From: Helichrysum umbraculigerum | Taxonomy: Eukaryota > Streptophyta > Magnoliopsida > Asterales > Asteraceae | Length of the DNA: 64,000 nt | Assembly (NCBI GenBank): GCA_949592205.1 | Contig: CATIUR010000002.1 | Coordinates: forward strand, 132,444,090 to 132,508,089 | Direction: 5' to 3' | In this document: in pieces, positions 1-9,769 of the stretch | How positions within the stretch are numbered: the first letter of the stretch is position 1 | Layout: each line of letters begins with the position of its first letter | The notes under the pieces: model-generated | Databases searched by the model: none | Seen by the model: the letters and a program-made list of their open reading frames with translations, nothing else | Told to the model about the DNA's origin: nothing | Translations under genes and position numbers: made by a program

Positions 1-176
1 GAAGCTACACGTGGAAATTTTTGTACGGTTGTGCATTTTTGTGCATCAGAATAAGTGATGCATTGAGACACACCCGCCCAAAATTGGGAAGTTATACCCC
101 TCTCATTTTTTCTTTATATTTTAACCATAAGCTTGCTAATATATCCGATAATAGTGTTGAGGTGTTTGTGTTGCAG
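1..176. other. Window edge: probable intron of the demethylase gene
   Basis: I see no convincing exon here. The stretch ends in a T-rich run and TTGCAG at 171-176, a good 3' splice site for the exon starting at 177. A reading frame does run through it in phase with that exon, so part of it could be coding. The residues just before the junction only loosely resemble the corresponding DEMETER/ROS1 region. Confidence 0.4.
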
Positions 177-1120
177 TTGGGCAAAAGAGACAGTGGTGAT
201 AGAAACCCATACCTACTTGCTATATGGCCACTAGGTAAAATTATGTCTTTGTTGTTCCATTTTTGTGGCAAGAAAAACTTTAACTATTTTAGTTCGTGTA
301 TCTTATCTTAGGAGAAACCAAGAATCCTACAGAATGCTTCTCATTAAAGTCAAATGATTCACGAGAAGAAGAAACGGTGTTTGGAACGCTTTTGGTAAGA
401 AAAATTGTGTATGTAAATTGAATCAAGTGCAGAACACAATAACATATAAAAAAATGCAGGTTCCATGTAGGACAGCAACTAGAGGGTCATTTCCACTTGA
501 TGGAACATTCTTTCAGATCAATGAGGTTTTTTGCTTATTCATTCATGTATTTTGGTTCTACCCATGGATAATGGTATAAAAGAAATATAGTATGCATTTA
601 ATGTAGGTATTTTCTGATGATGAATCTAGTGAAAAACAACTGGTTGTACCCCGGAAGTTGTTATTAAATCTCACTACAAAGACTCTGTCTTGTGGAACTT
701 CTATAAAAGCCATATTTGAGGGTACAAACGTATTAAACTCTTGTTGCAGATTTTAATTTACTAAATAAGTATACTCTAAGGTCAAGTTATTGGTGACAAT
801 TTTTATGTGACACAGGTATGTCAGCTCAGGAAATACAAGACTGTTTCTGGGAAGGTATAAATACGTTGTACTTATAGTTTTCGTAGATTACTAGCCAAAT
901 ACCATGTAAAAAAATTGTTTTCTTAATTGATCCGATGCAAAAACGGCTTAAATTTTTTGCAGGATATGTTTGCATAAGGGGATTCAACATGAAGACAAGA
1001 GAACCAAGACCTATGCACCACCAATTCCATGATGCTTTTACCAAAACTCTAAAAGTCAACGAAAAAGGAAAATCGCCTAGGAAAAGAAGAACCAAAAAGA
1101 TGATGGAACCGAATAAGTAG
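177..1120 (+). CDS. DEMETER/ROS1-like 5-methylcytosine DNA glycosylase, C-terminal part (5' part outside window)
   Basis: This is the 3' end of a plant DNA demethylase gene. Enzymes of this family excise 5-methylcytosine in the nucleus and start base-excision repair. I read six exons: 177-234, 312-394, 460-525, 607-721, 816-854 and 963-1120 (stop TAG 1118-1120). All introns are GT-AG and phases agree, giving 519 nt or 172 residues. Diagnostic pieces in order are NPYLLAIWP, PCRTATRGSFPLDGTFFQ (permuted CXXC region), VFSDDESS, then QEIQDCFWEGYVCIRGFN and KTREPRP (RRM-like fold). They follow the order known for DME, ROS1 and DML proteins. The glycosylase domain and iron-sulphur cluster lie upstream of the window. 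The tail after KTREPRP is basic and unlike the usual RLHFP-type ending, so the C-terminus is diverged. Family identification is strong; the subfamily, and whether the gene is intact, cannot be judged. Confidence 0.9.
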
Positions 1121-1343
1121 CAAATGAAGATCTTTACAATGCTGCTTGCTGTGATCATGTTAAATTCCGGACTGATTTTGACTTTCTAACAATCCCGTCG
1201 ACTTGAGTTGACTATGATTATTAAACGCTTACTATGGAGGTAATAACCAGAGTCAACTCAAGTCGACGGGATTGTTAGAAAGTCAAAATCAGTCGGGAAT
1301 TTAACATGATCACAGCAAGCAGCATTGTAAAGATCTTCATTTG
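1121..1343. repeat. 93-bp near-perfect inverted repeat just after the demethylase stop codon
   Basis: The left arm is 1121-1213, the right arm 1251-1343, and the loop 1214-1250 (37 nt). By eye the arms pair at 92 of 93 positions. The only mismatch is at the CCGG/CGGG stretch near 1168 and 1296. The left arm begins one base after the TAG, so the structure should lie in the 3' UTR and fold into a long dsRNA stem if transcribed. A shorter 9-bp inverted repeat overlaps it (1235-1243 against 1344-1352). I see no flanking target duplication, so a foldback duplication is likelier than a MITE insertion. Confidence 0.93.
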
Positions 1344-1757
1344 TTACCTCCAGCAGACACTTGGAAATGCTGATATATGTATGGCTGGTAATTAAGATAG
1401 GAGTAAAATTAAGTAAAAAAGTTTTCAGTAATCTTGATGTATAATAGGAAATGGGTCATTTTAGGTGTTTGAATGTTTAATGTTGGAACCCTGTCCAAGT
1501 AAAGAGCAGCATTGAAATATTCACGATGGAAATGGGTCATCTTGCTAGTTAGTATGTGTAATTTAATAATATATTCAGGCTAATTTATATTTTATAGTCA
1601 AGTTATATATTTTTGAATAATACATTTAGTCAAGTCATTTATGTTTTAATAATATATTTAGTGCTTTTGCTAAACATAATACTTATAGTTATGGATAAGT
1701 TTTTCATATAGGAGTATAAATCAACAAAAGAAAATTAAATTAAGAGGGTAGTGATAT
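1344..1757. other. AT-rich spacer ending in a MITE stub
   Basis: There is no gene here. The last 12 bases (1746-1757, GGGTAGTGATAT) match the left end of the small MITE family seen complete at 35541-35662 (GGGTGGTGATAT at 35537-35548). The first LTR of the array starts at the next base. GATAT at 1753-1757 is the candidate 5-bp target site, but its partner cannot be checked because the far end of the array is deleted. Confidence 0.5.
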
Positions 1758-2872
1758 TGTAACACCCCCGAAATTCACTGTTTTGCGGAAGCATAGTTTG
1801 GGGTGTTACTAATCAAATATCACAGCACAAAGATAAAGTAAACGACATCTATATGCAACGTTTGTAAATTAGTTACATTCCATAGATATATTGTTTGAAA
1901 ACTTAGTGTTTTCGTATACAAAAATGTAGTTTCCCTAGAGTCCGCGCGTGTAGTGGGAGATTCTATTACATAATCAAAATATACAAAAGATAATGCTAAG
2001 AATCTCCGTTAATGCAGTTATGTTGAAATCATGCTACTCTAGCTAAAATCCTGGAGTAATCCTACTCCATCCGAGTACCTGAGAAAACATGCTAAAAAGT
2101 GTCAACCAAAAGGTTGGTGAATCTCACAGGTTTGTAAGTTATATTAGCTTTGAACACGAGATTTCATCAGTAATGCCCGCAGGCGTAAAGTCAGCAATTT
2201 CAATCCAGAAATCGTAAAACCAGTATTTGCAATCCAGCAAATGTAATTAAGTAAGTTTATACCGTTGCCATGAGGCTCATAATCGAAGCTTAACCCGTAA
2301 GTAATAAGTTTGCTCCCGTGACATGCTCGTAAATGAGCAAGCATCAGTAACGAATAATTAGTCACCCGTTTCTACGTGTAAATCAGTACGTGGCAGCGCT
2401 ACTGCCCCGGGTGGGGAGGGTCATTTCCCTAATGGATCCATTAACTAGTGTTCGCGCTTAAGTCCATAACTAACGATATATGATGGAGAGACTTCTGTTT
2501 GTAAGTAAACTCATGCAATTTCGTTTGGTATAGTAAACAGTTTAGTACTTGTGTTCAAGAAAATCAGTAGCATATATCTCCCCCAATAAGATAAAACAGT
2601 AAAAGTGGGGCCGTAAGACTCACCTGAGTCTTGTAGTAATCAGTTGCAATTAGCAAGTAGTAAGTAAAGCAAGTAGGTTCTCTGAACCCGTAACCTTCAA
2701 ATGCCTAATCATATGAAGTTATGTAAGTATGCGTCTCACGAGACGTTTCGTTTAGTTGTACACAACTAGTATATCCAGTGTTTGTCCGTATGTTTGTAAT
2801 TGTTTGTTTGTTAGAAAACATATTTGGCCCGTTGGTGACGGTTTGTAGCAAAAATTCTAAAATGTTGACTTT

Positions 2873-2950
2873 GCTACAGTAAATGTGCTACAGTGAATTG
2901 CTACAGTAAAATTTGACTTTTTGCTACAGTAACTTTGACTTTTCTATAGT
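2873..2950. repeat. GCTACAGTRA short direct repeats in LTR 1
   Basis: GCTACAGT occurs at 2873, 2887, 2900 and 2923, with a decayed CTATAGT at 2944. TTTGACTTT spacers alternate with the later copies. The same block occurs in LTRs 2-4. It lies directly beside the GCGACACAA dyad cluster. A regulatory role is possible but only inferred. Confidence 0.8.
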
Positions 2951-2986
2951 GAAAATCCTTTAAAATTTCCAAGTTTTCTGTTTTCT

Positions 2987-3291
2987 GCGACATAAGCTGC
3001 GACACAAGGATTTGTATGCGACACAAGGGTTGTGTCGCATGAAGTATGCGAAACAAGGGTTGTGTCGCATGAAGTATGCGACACAAGAGCTCTGCGACAC
3101 AGTGGTTGTGTCGCAGAAGCTTGCGATGCTAATTCAATAGCGACATAAGGGTTGTGTCGTATAAAAATACGACATAATATGCGACATAGAGTGCGACACA
3201 ATATTGTGTCGCAAGGGTTACGACACTAACGGTAAAATACGACACAAGGTGCGACATAACAGGCTTTATGCGACACAAGCGTTGTGTCGCA
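2987..3291. repeat. Dyad-symmetric GCGACACAA / TTGTGTCGC cluster in LTR 1
   Basis: About 18 copies or near copies of the 9-mer occur in about 300 bp, in both orientations. Several form hairpins, for example 3018-3038, 3078-3114 and 3270-3290. One is a perfect 22-bp palindrome at 3192-3213, whose inner 20 bases are GCGACACAATATTGTGTCGC. The equivalent blocks are 10999-11303, 19011-19315 and about 27023-27289. The LTR 4 copy has lost 30 bp and 12 bp by deletions between repeats. Confidence 0.92.
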
Positions 3292-4223
3292 AAGATGAAC
3301 ACCAACCCAGAAACTTTCGGGCTTCGAGATTTTCCGACCAAAAACGCAAATCTAATGTATTTTTGAGCTGTAAAATCGTGTTTTCTTCATGGTTTAGGTT
3401 ATAACTATGTTGTGTACACATCAAAACATCAAAACATTACACCAAATTGAATAGATCTAAGATTTTAGAAATTTCTTACTTTTGTAAATCGAGCTAGATT
3501 GAGGATGGAAGGATGAAAACGGTCTTGATATTCTTGCTCCACTCGTGATGGTGATTTCGAATATGTAAATTTCGTGGATTGATTTGTATTCCGAAAATTT
3601 GGTAGTATTTTTAGTGAGAGTGTTTTTGGGGTATGTGTGTTTTTGGAGATAATGAAAATGAAATGAGAATGAGGAGGGGAAGGGGTGTTGGCTGATCCAA
3701 GAGACAAGGGAGGGGAAAACACTCCCTAAAATACAGTATTTACTCCGTGTCCTAATTGATTAATCGTTTGTTTTTAGTTTTTAACCAAACAGTTATATTT
3801 AACCAAACGTTTACATTTTTAAAATGTAACTAGAGTATTTAAATAAAAATACCTTGAAATTAATAATAGAAACATTTGTCGCAGTATCTAAATTACTAAC
3901 TCGCGTTTATTACGTTTTGTTGCATTATTTAAATGTCGTCGCAATAATATGTAAATAATGTTCGTTCAGTTGCGTATTTTATATAACAAAATACGTTCTT
4001 ATTATTTAAGTAAATTTCTGTCACCAACGTTCAAATAAACTGTGTCGGACTCCGTCCGGTTAATTCGTACGATTTATCCAAATCGCGTAAGTACACACAT
4101 ATATATATAATCACCTTATATATATATACAAATAGAGCCTGTAATTAGTCCTATTACATACTAATTACAACTAGTTACAAACCATTTGGCATAATTAATT
4201 ATCCTAATTATGCAGGTGTTACA

Positions 4224-4259
4224 TTCTCCCCTTGTTAAAGAAATTTCGTCCCGAAATTA
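4224..4259 (-). promoter_or_regulatory. Unit 1 polypurine tract and stop-codon hairpin
   Basis: On the - strand the run AACAAGGGGAGAA abuts TGTAACACC of the 3' LTR, the usual place of the plus-strand primer. Beside it, 4242-4258 forms a 7-bp hairpin (AATTTCG, loop TCC, CGAAATT). It overlaps the gag-pol stop codon TAA (4257-4259). Identical blocks lie at the same offset in units 2, 3 and 4. Confidence 0.85.
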
Positions 4260-7200
4260 GCTTGGGTGCACGGACGGTGCGTTATCTGGGAAGAGATGTG
4301 GGTATTTCTGTCGTATTTGGTCTTCCCGTTCCCAGGTGAATTCAGGACCACGTCTAGAATTCCACCTGACTTTTACGATGGGAATACGACTCTGTTTCAA
4401 TCGTTTGACCTCACGGTCCATGATTTCCATAGGTTCCTCGACAAAATGAAGTTTATCATCGATTTGAATTTCGTCGAGCGGTATAATCAGTGTCTCGTCA
4501 GACAGACATTTCTTCAAGTTAGAAATGTGGAATGTGTTGTGAACGCTGCTAAGCTCAGCAGGAAGTTGCAGGCGGTATGCCACTGGGCCAATCCTTTCAA
4601 GGATTTCGAATGGCCCAATGTATCTGGGGTTTAGTTTGCCTCGCCTTCCAAATCGAATGACACCTTTCCACGGTGCCACTTTGAGTAGCACCTTGTCCCC
4701 TACCTGGAACTCAAGGTGTTTGCGTCTCACGTCAGCATAGCTTTTCTGACGATCACGTGCGGCTTTCAGCCGGTTTTGAATACCAATGATTTTCTCAGTA
4801 GTTTCATGAATGATATCTGGACCCGTTAGTTGGGAATCTCCTAACTCAGTCCAACAGATAGGTGATCGGCACTTACGTCCGTAGAGTGCCTCGAAAGGTG
4901 CAGCCTTAATGCTGGTATGGTAACTGTTGTTATACGAGAACTCGCACAACGGTAAGTGATTTTTCCAAGAAGTACCAAAGTCAACTACGCAGGCTCGCAG
5001 CATATCCTCCAGTGTTTGAATAGTTCGCTCGCTTTGGCCATCGGTTTGCGGGTGATAAGCAGTACTCATATCCAGACGAGTACCAAGAGATTTCTATAGT
5101 GATTGCCAAAAGTTAGAAGTAAAACGGCTGTCCCTATCCGATATGATCGAGATAGGTACACCGTGTCGCGAGATGATTTCTTTGACGTAGATGCGAGTCA
5201 GACGCTCCATCTTGTCGGTTTCCTTGATGGCCAGAAAATGAGCAGATTTCGTGAGACGGTCCACGATCATCCAAATGGTATCGCAACCACTCGAGGTTTT
5301 TGGTAGTTTGGTAATGAAGTTCATGGTAATCTGTTCCCATTTCCATTGAGGAATTTCAGGTTGTTGGAGCAACCCCGAGGGTCTTTGGTGTTCGGCCTTG
5401 ACTTTGGAACAGGTTAGGCATTTACTGACGTACAAGGCGATGTCAGCTTTCATGTTAGGCCACCAATACAACCCTTTGACGTCGTGATACATCTTGTCAG
5501 ATCCAGGATGTATAGAGTATCGAGATTTGTGAGCTTCAGCCATCACCAAATCTTGCAAGTTTCCGAATTTAGGTAACCACACCCGGTTAGAGAAGTATCG
5601 AGTTCCATCAGGTTTGATTTCGAATTGTTTATCCAAGCCTCGCAAGGCTTCATTTTTCAAGTTTTCATCGTTGAGTGCTTCAAGTTGAGCGGTAAGGATT
5701 TGAGCAGGGAGCTCGTTACGAATTGTCATAGAGAGTGCTCGGACTCGAAGGGGTTTCACTCGTTCTTTTCGGCTTAAGGCATCGACAACTACGTTAGCCT
5801 TGCCCGGATGGTATTTGATCTCGCAGTCGTAGTCACTAAGTAACTCAACCCAACGACGTTGCCTCATGTTTAGATCTTTCTGATCGAATATGTGTTGAAG
5901 ACTTTTGTGATCGGTAAAGATAGTGCTTTTCGTACCGTAGAGATAATGTCTCCAGATTTTCAATGCGAAGACCACAGCACCTAACTCGAGGTCGTGGGTC
6001 GTATAGTTTTTCTCGTGTATTTTTAGTTGTCGTGAGGCATAGGCAATGACTTTTTCCCGCTGCATTAACACGCAACCAAGTCCTTGGTGTGAGGCGTCGC
6101 AATAAACTACGAAATCGTCGGTGCCCTCGGGTAAGGACAAGATTGGTGCACTGCAAAGTTTGCTTTTCAATAGCTGGAAAGCTGACTCTTGTTTATCAGT
6201 CCAATCGAACTTCTTATCTTTCTGAGTCAGTGTGGTTAGGGGAACAGCTATTCTTGAAAAGTTTTCGATGAATCGGCGATAATAACCAGCAAGACCTAAG
6301 AATTGTCTCACTTCGGTTGGAGTGGTCGGTAACTCCTAGCCCTTGATTGCTTCAATCTTGGCGGGATCAACATGAATTCCCTGGCTGTCAATCACGTGTC
6401 CGAGGAATTGAACAGTTCGAATCCAGAACTCACACTTAGAGAATTTGGCATATAACTCTTCGTGTTTAAGAAGTCCTAGGATGGTTTTCAGATGTTGAGC
6501 ATGCTCCTGCTCATTGCGAGAGTAAATCAAGATATCATCGATGAACACAATGACGAATTTGTCAAGATATGGTTTGCACACCCGATTCATAAGGTCCATG
6601 AATAAGGCCGGTGCGTTGGTCAACCCGAATGGCATCACTTGGAATTCGTAATGCCCATAACGAGTTCGGAAAGCTGTCTTTGGGATATCATTGTCACGGA
6701 CTCGGAGTTGATGATAACCCGACCGTAGATCAATCTTTGAGTAAACACTCGATCCCTGGAGTTGGTCAAATAGGTCATCGATTCTAGGAAGCGGGTACCG
6801 ATTCTTTATGGTTAGCTTATTCAGCTCTCGGTAGTCAATACACATGCGGAAAGATCCATCTTTCTTTTTCACGAATAAGACCGGAGCTCCCCAAGGCGAG
6901 GAACTTGGTCGAATGAATCCTCTGTCCAGGAGTTCCTGTAGTTGGTTAGACAACTCCTGCATTTCGGATGGTGCTAAACGGTAAGGGGCTCGTGCCACGG
7001 GTGCAGCTCCGGGCACAAGTTCGATTTGAAATTCAACTTGTCTAGGTGGCGGAAGTCCGGGCAAGTCTTCAGGAAAGACTTCTGGGAAATCCCGCACGAT
7101 CGGAACATCCTCAAGTCGCTTCTCCTCCGACTTCTTCTCCGTTACATGTGCAAGGATGGCTTGATACCCTTTTCGTAGGTATTTTCTAGTTTTCAGACAG

Positions 7201-8666
7201 GAGACAATATTCAGATTTCGTCTACCGGTCTCCCCTTGTAGGACTAAGGTTCCACCGGAGACAAGAGGTATGCGAACGAGTTTGTCATGACAGATGATTT
7301 CAGCTCGGTGCTTGGATAACCAATCCATACCGACAATAATGTCGAAGCTGCCGATCTCGACAGGGATTAAATCAATGGAAAACGTTTCGTTCGTGAGGTT
7401 AAGTGTACAGTTGTGTATGATGCTATCAGTCTCAGTCAGTTTGCCTTTAGCTAATTCTACAATGTATTTAGCATCTAAGGCAGTGGGAGTTATATCAAGT
7501 AAAGGGCTAAATTTCTCAGAAATGAAGCTTCTATCGGCACCGGTATCAAATAATACAGAAGCAGTAAGGTCGTTGAGAAGGAACGTACCCGTCAAGACAT
7601 TCGGGTCTTGTCTGGCTTCCCCAGCCTTGATAACGAATGCTCTACCACGAGCAGGGTTGTTGTTGTTTTTCAGCTTTGGGCAATCTTTCTTGAAATGCCC
7701 TGTATTTCCGCACCCAAAGCAGGCCTTTGGTGCATTAGTGTTGGGGGTAGAAATGTTGGTTCGGCAATCCTTGGCTAGATGCCCGAACCGTTTGCAGTTG
7801 GAGCAAGGGCAAGAACCGTCATGATGGCGGCTGCATTTGGAACAGTAAGGCTTGTTCCCGCTGTACCCTTTCTTTTCCGAAGTCCCCGATGAATAAGCCT
7901 TAATGTACTCAGGCTTTTTGTTGGAGGTTTGGTTGGATGAGTTGGGGTTACATTCCCACTTGCGTTTGTTGTTTGCAGATGGGGTTGAAGTTGTGCCACG
8001 GCGGACAGAATTTACCGTTAGTTCATGGGCCATACGGATGGCGCTCTGAATAGTACCCGGTTTGGAAGAAGTTACCAGGTCTTGGAGTCTCTCAGGAAGA
8101 CCATCAACGAATTTCTCGATCCTCTTATACTCAGGATCGACCATGGTTGGGCACAGAAGTGCCAGTTGGTGGAAACGGTTTGTGTATCCGGTGATGTCAT
8201 CACCCTGCATCTTGTGGTTCCAAAATTCCATTTCCAGCTGTTTCAATTCATCCCTTGGGCAGTACTCGCCCCTCAACATCTCCTTCAACTCCTCCCACGG
8301 GAGTTGGTAAGCAGTAGCAACACTCACAGTCTGGGCATAAGTGTTCCACCAGGTGAGTGCGGTGTCAGTAAAAGTACTAACGGAGAACTTAACTTTGTCT
8401 CCTTCCGCACAGTTGCAGATCAGAAATACGGATTCGACTTTCTCGATCCAGCGTACTAGACCGATAGCTCCCTCAGTACCAGCAAAGTTTAGAGGTTTGC
8501 AGTTCTGAAAGTCTTTGTATGAACAGGGTTTAGCAGTAGTGGTTTCAGCGGCATCGCTGTTCCTCGTGGAATTTGGTGGAGTATTCCGAGCCAAGGCTTC
8601 AGTAACAGCCTGGGTTATAAGGGAGGTAATCTGGGCATCGGTGTATGGTCTTGTCTTTGGCGGCAT
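4257..8666 (-). pseudogene. gag-pol: Unit 1 gag-pol polyprotein with two nonsense mutations
   Basis: The frame is collinear with the 1469-codon frame of unit 3 but has TAG at codon 777 (6336-6338) and at codon 1191 (5094-5096). The first replaces the Trp of GWESPTTPTE, after the RT. The second replaces Gln in the integrase core. Both stops are C-to-T changes at CAG on one strand or the other. Gag, two CCHC knuckles, protease DTGA and RT FIDDILIYS are intact upstream of the first stop. A single full-length polyprotein cannot be made from this copy. Confidence 0.93.
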
Positions 8667-8942
8667 GATTCTTCAATAAAAGAAATGAAGATACATGAGA
8701 TTTTGTAGGAACTTGTAATTGTCACAGATATACATGTATAAAAGCAGTAATACATAACATCAACATGGAAAAATGACAATTATTATGAGTTGAAATATCA
8801 AGGAATATTTGATGGATAATGCGAGTTCAAAGGTTACATCCTACAGAGATATTACAAAAGGTGTCGGGAATTGTTACATCCGACTAGTTTATAGAATAGC
8901 GCTAGATAGTCATTAGATTACGAGACAAAGACTACACTAGTC

Positions 8943-9449
8943 TTAATGTAGATTAATCTGTTCCATCAGCGCGACAAGGCGGTCCACGGTTTCTGCCAGC
9001 CTGTTGGTTTGCCTGGCATTGTCTTCAACTAAGGCCAGTCGTTGTGCTAGTACACAAGAGTGATCCTCAGTCTCCTGTGAACGTTGTTCACATTCCTCTA
9101 GTCGGTTTCTTACAAGTTCATCCGCACCTAATTCGGCGGTCATTGAGTCCTGAATTATGCTTACAGAGAGGTTGGTATCCTCTTGTTCTCGCTGGAGTTG
9201 GGATATGTGATCAAGTGCCTGGTGAAGCAGGTAGGTCATTCGGAGTTGTTCCGGTTCGAGATGTTCGAGCCTTTGCTCCTGACGGTGAAGTTGGGTAGCC
9301 AACACTGGCATCGTGAGGTGTGCCAAGTTCTGAGAGTTATGAACAGGATAGGGGTTGGTTCGAGGTGACCTTGTGTTCCTCCTGGCTTCTCGTGGGTTCC
9401 GTGACCCATGTGAGTGAGAGTGTGACGGATTAGGTGGTGTGTTTGCCAT
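8943..9449 (-). CDS. Unit 1 pre-gag coiled-coil ORF (168 aa, unknown function)
   Basis: The ORF lies between the primer-binding site and gag, where Ty3/gypsy elements normally have only a leader. I start it at MANTPPNPSHSH (ATG 9447-9449), which has G at -3 and G at +4. The frame stays open 24 codons further to 9521, but that extension looks like leader. Residues 1-45 are rich in Ser, His, Pro and Arg. From about 50 to the end the protein is Leu/Glu/Gln/Arg-rich and helical (for example LHRQEQRLEHLE and ETVDRLVALMEQI), typical of a coiled coil. The same ORF is open in all three complete units with few changes. I recognise no family. It could oligomerise with Gag or be a relic; expression is unknown. 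Confidence 0.7.
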   Translation of the reverse strand: MANTPPNPSHSHSHGSRNPREARRNTRSPRTNPYPVHNSQNLAHLTMPVLATQLHRQEQRLEHLEPEQLRMTYLLHQALDHISQLQREQEDTNLSVSIIQDSMTAELGADELVRNRLEECEQRSQETEDHSCVLAQRLALVEDNARQTNRLAETVDRLVALMEQINLH

Positions 9450-9752
9450 TCCTGTGGCAGAATGTAAGTAAGACGAGGCTAATATATATACATATATCAT
9501 ATCCAGCATATTGTCTAGCACGTATCAAGTAATGGTCCGGTTCTCTCGTGGTCAGAGTCAACTAACGTATCCCCGTTCAACATAATCATTTCAGACCTTA
9601 CATCATCTTTCCTTAATTGTACATAGTTGATCAGGCTATGTTAAATTAAAGTCGTATGCTGAAATTTCTGAACCAGTCATGTCTAATAAGAGAATACTGC
9701 CTAACGGTCATAGTCTAGGCCCACTAAATGCAACCTAGTTCACTATAACCTT

Positions 9753-9766
9753 AGGCTCTGATACCA
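9753..9766 (-). promoter_or_regulatory. Unit 1 primer-binding site (initiator Met tRNA)
   Basis: Read on the - strand, TGGTATCAGAGCCT starts three bases from the 5' LTR (9770). This is the classic plant retrotransposon site complementary to the 3' end of initiator methionine tRNA. Confidence 0.93.
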
Positions 9767-9769
9767 ATC

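Larger units (their letters stand above)
1758..4223 (-). repeat. LTR 1 of the array (3' LTR of unit 1)
   Basis: The LTR is 2466 bp and bounded by TGTAACACC and GGTGTTACA. A 10-bp inverted repeat (1759-1768 with 1800-1809) lies just inside its left end. It contains GCTACAGTRA repeats (2873-2950) and a dyad cluster built on GCGACACAA (2987-3291). Open frames of up to 85 codons occur in it but follow the repeats and show no protein family. Private bases include GGAAGGATG near 3508 and GAAATGAGAA near 3660. Confidence 0.95.

Noticed and set aside
21..311. A single 96-codon gene at the window start
   Set aside because: Its middle is a demethylase exon (177-234), and the rest reads through the flanking introns.
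1121..1343. The inverted repeat as a MITE with long terminal repeats
   Set aside because: No target duplication flanks it, and a 9-bp inverted repeat spans its right border and loop; a foldback duplication fits better.
2944..3201. Cys/Ser/His-rich open frames in the LTR, repeated in each copy
   Set aside because: They are read through the GCGACACAA cluster on either strand and copy its repeat pattern; no start context, family or use of a conserved frame supports them.
2987..3291. CRISPR-like array of short repeats
   Set aside because: The repeats are inverted as well as direct, spacing is irregular, and the host is a plant; the block lies inside an LTR.
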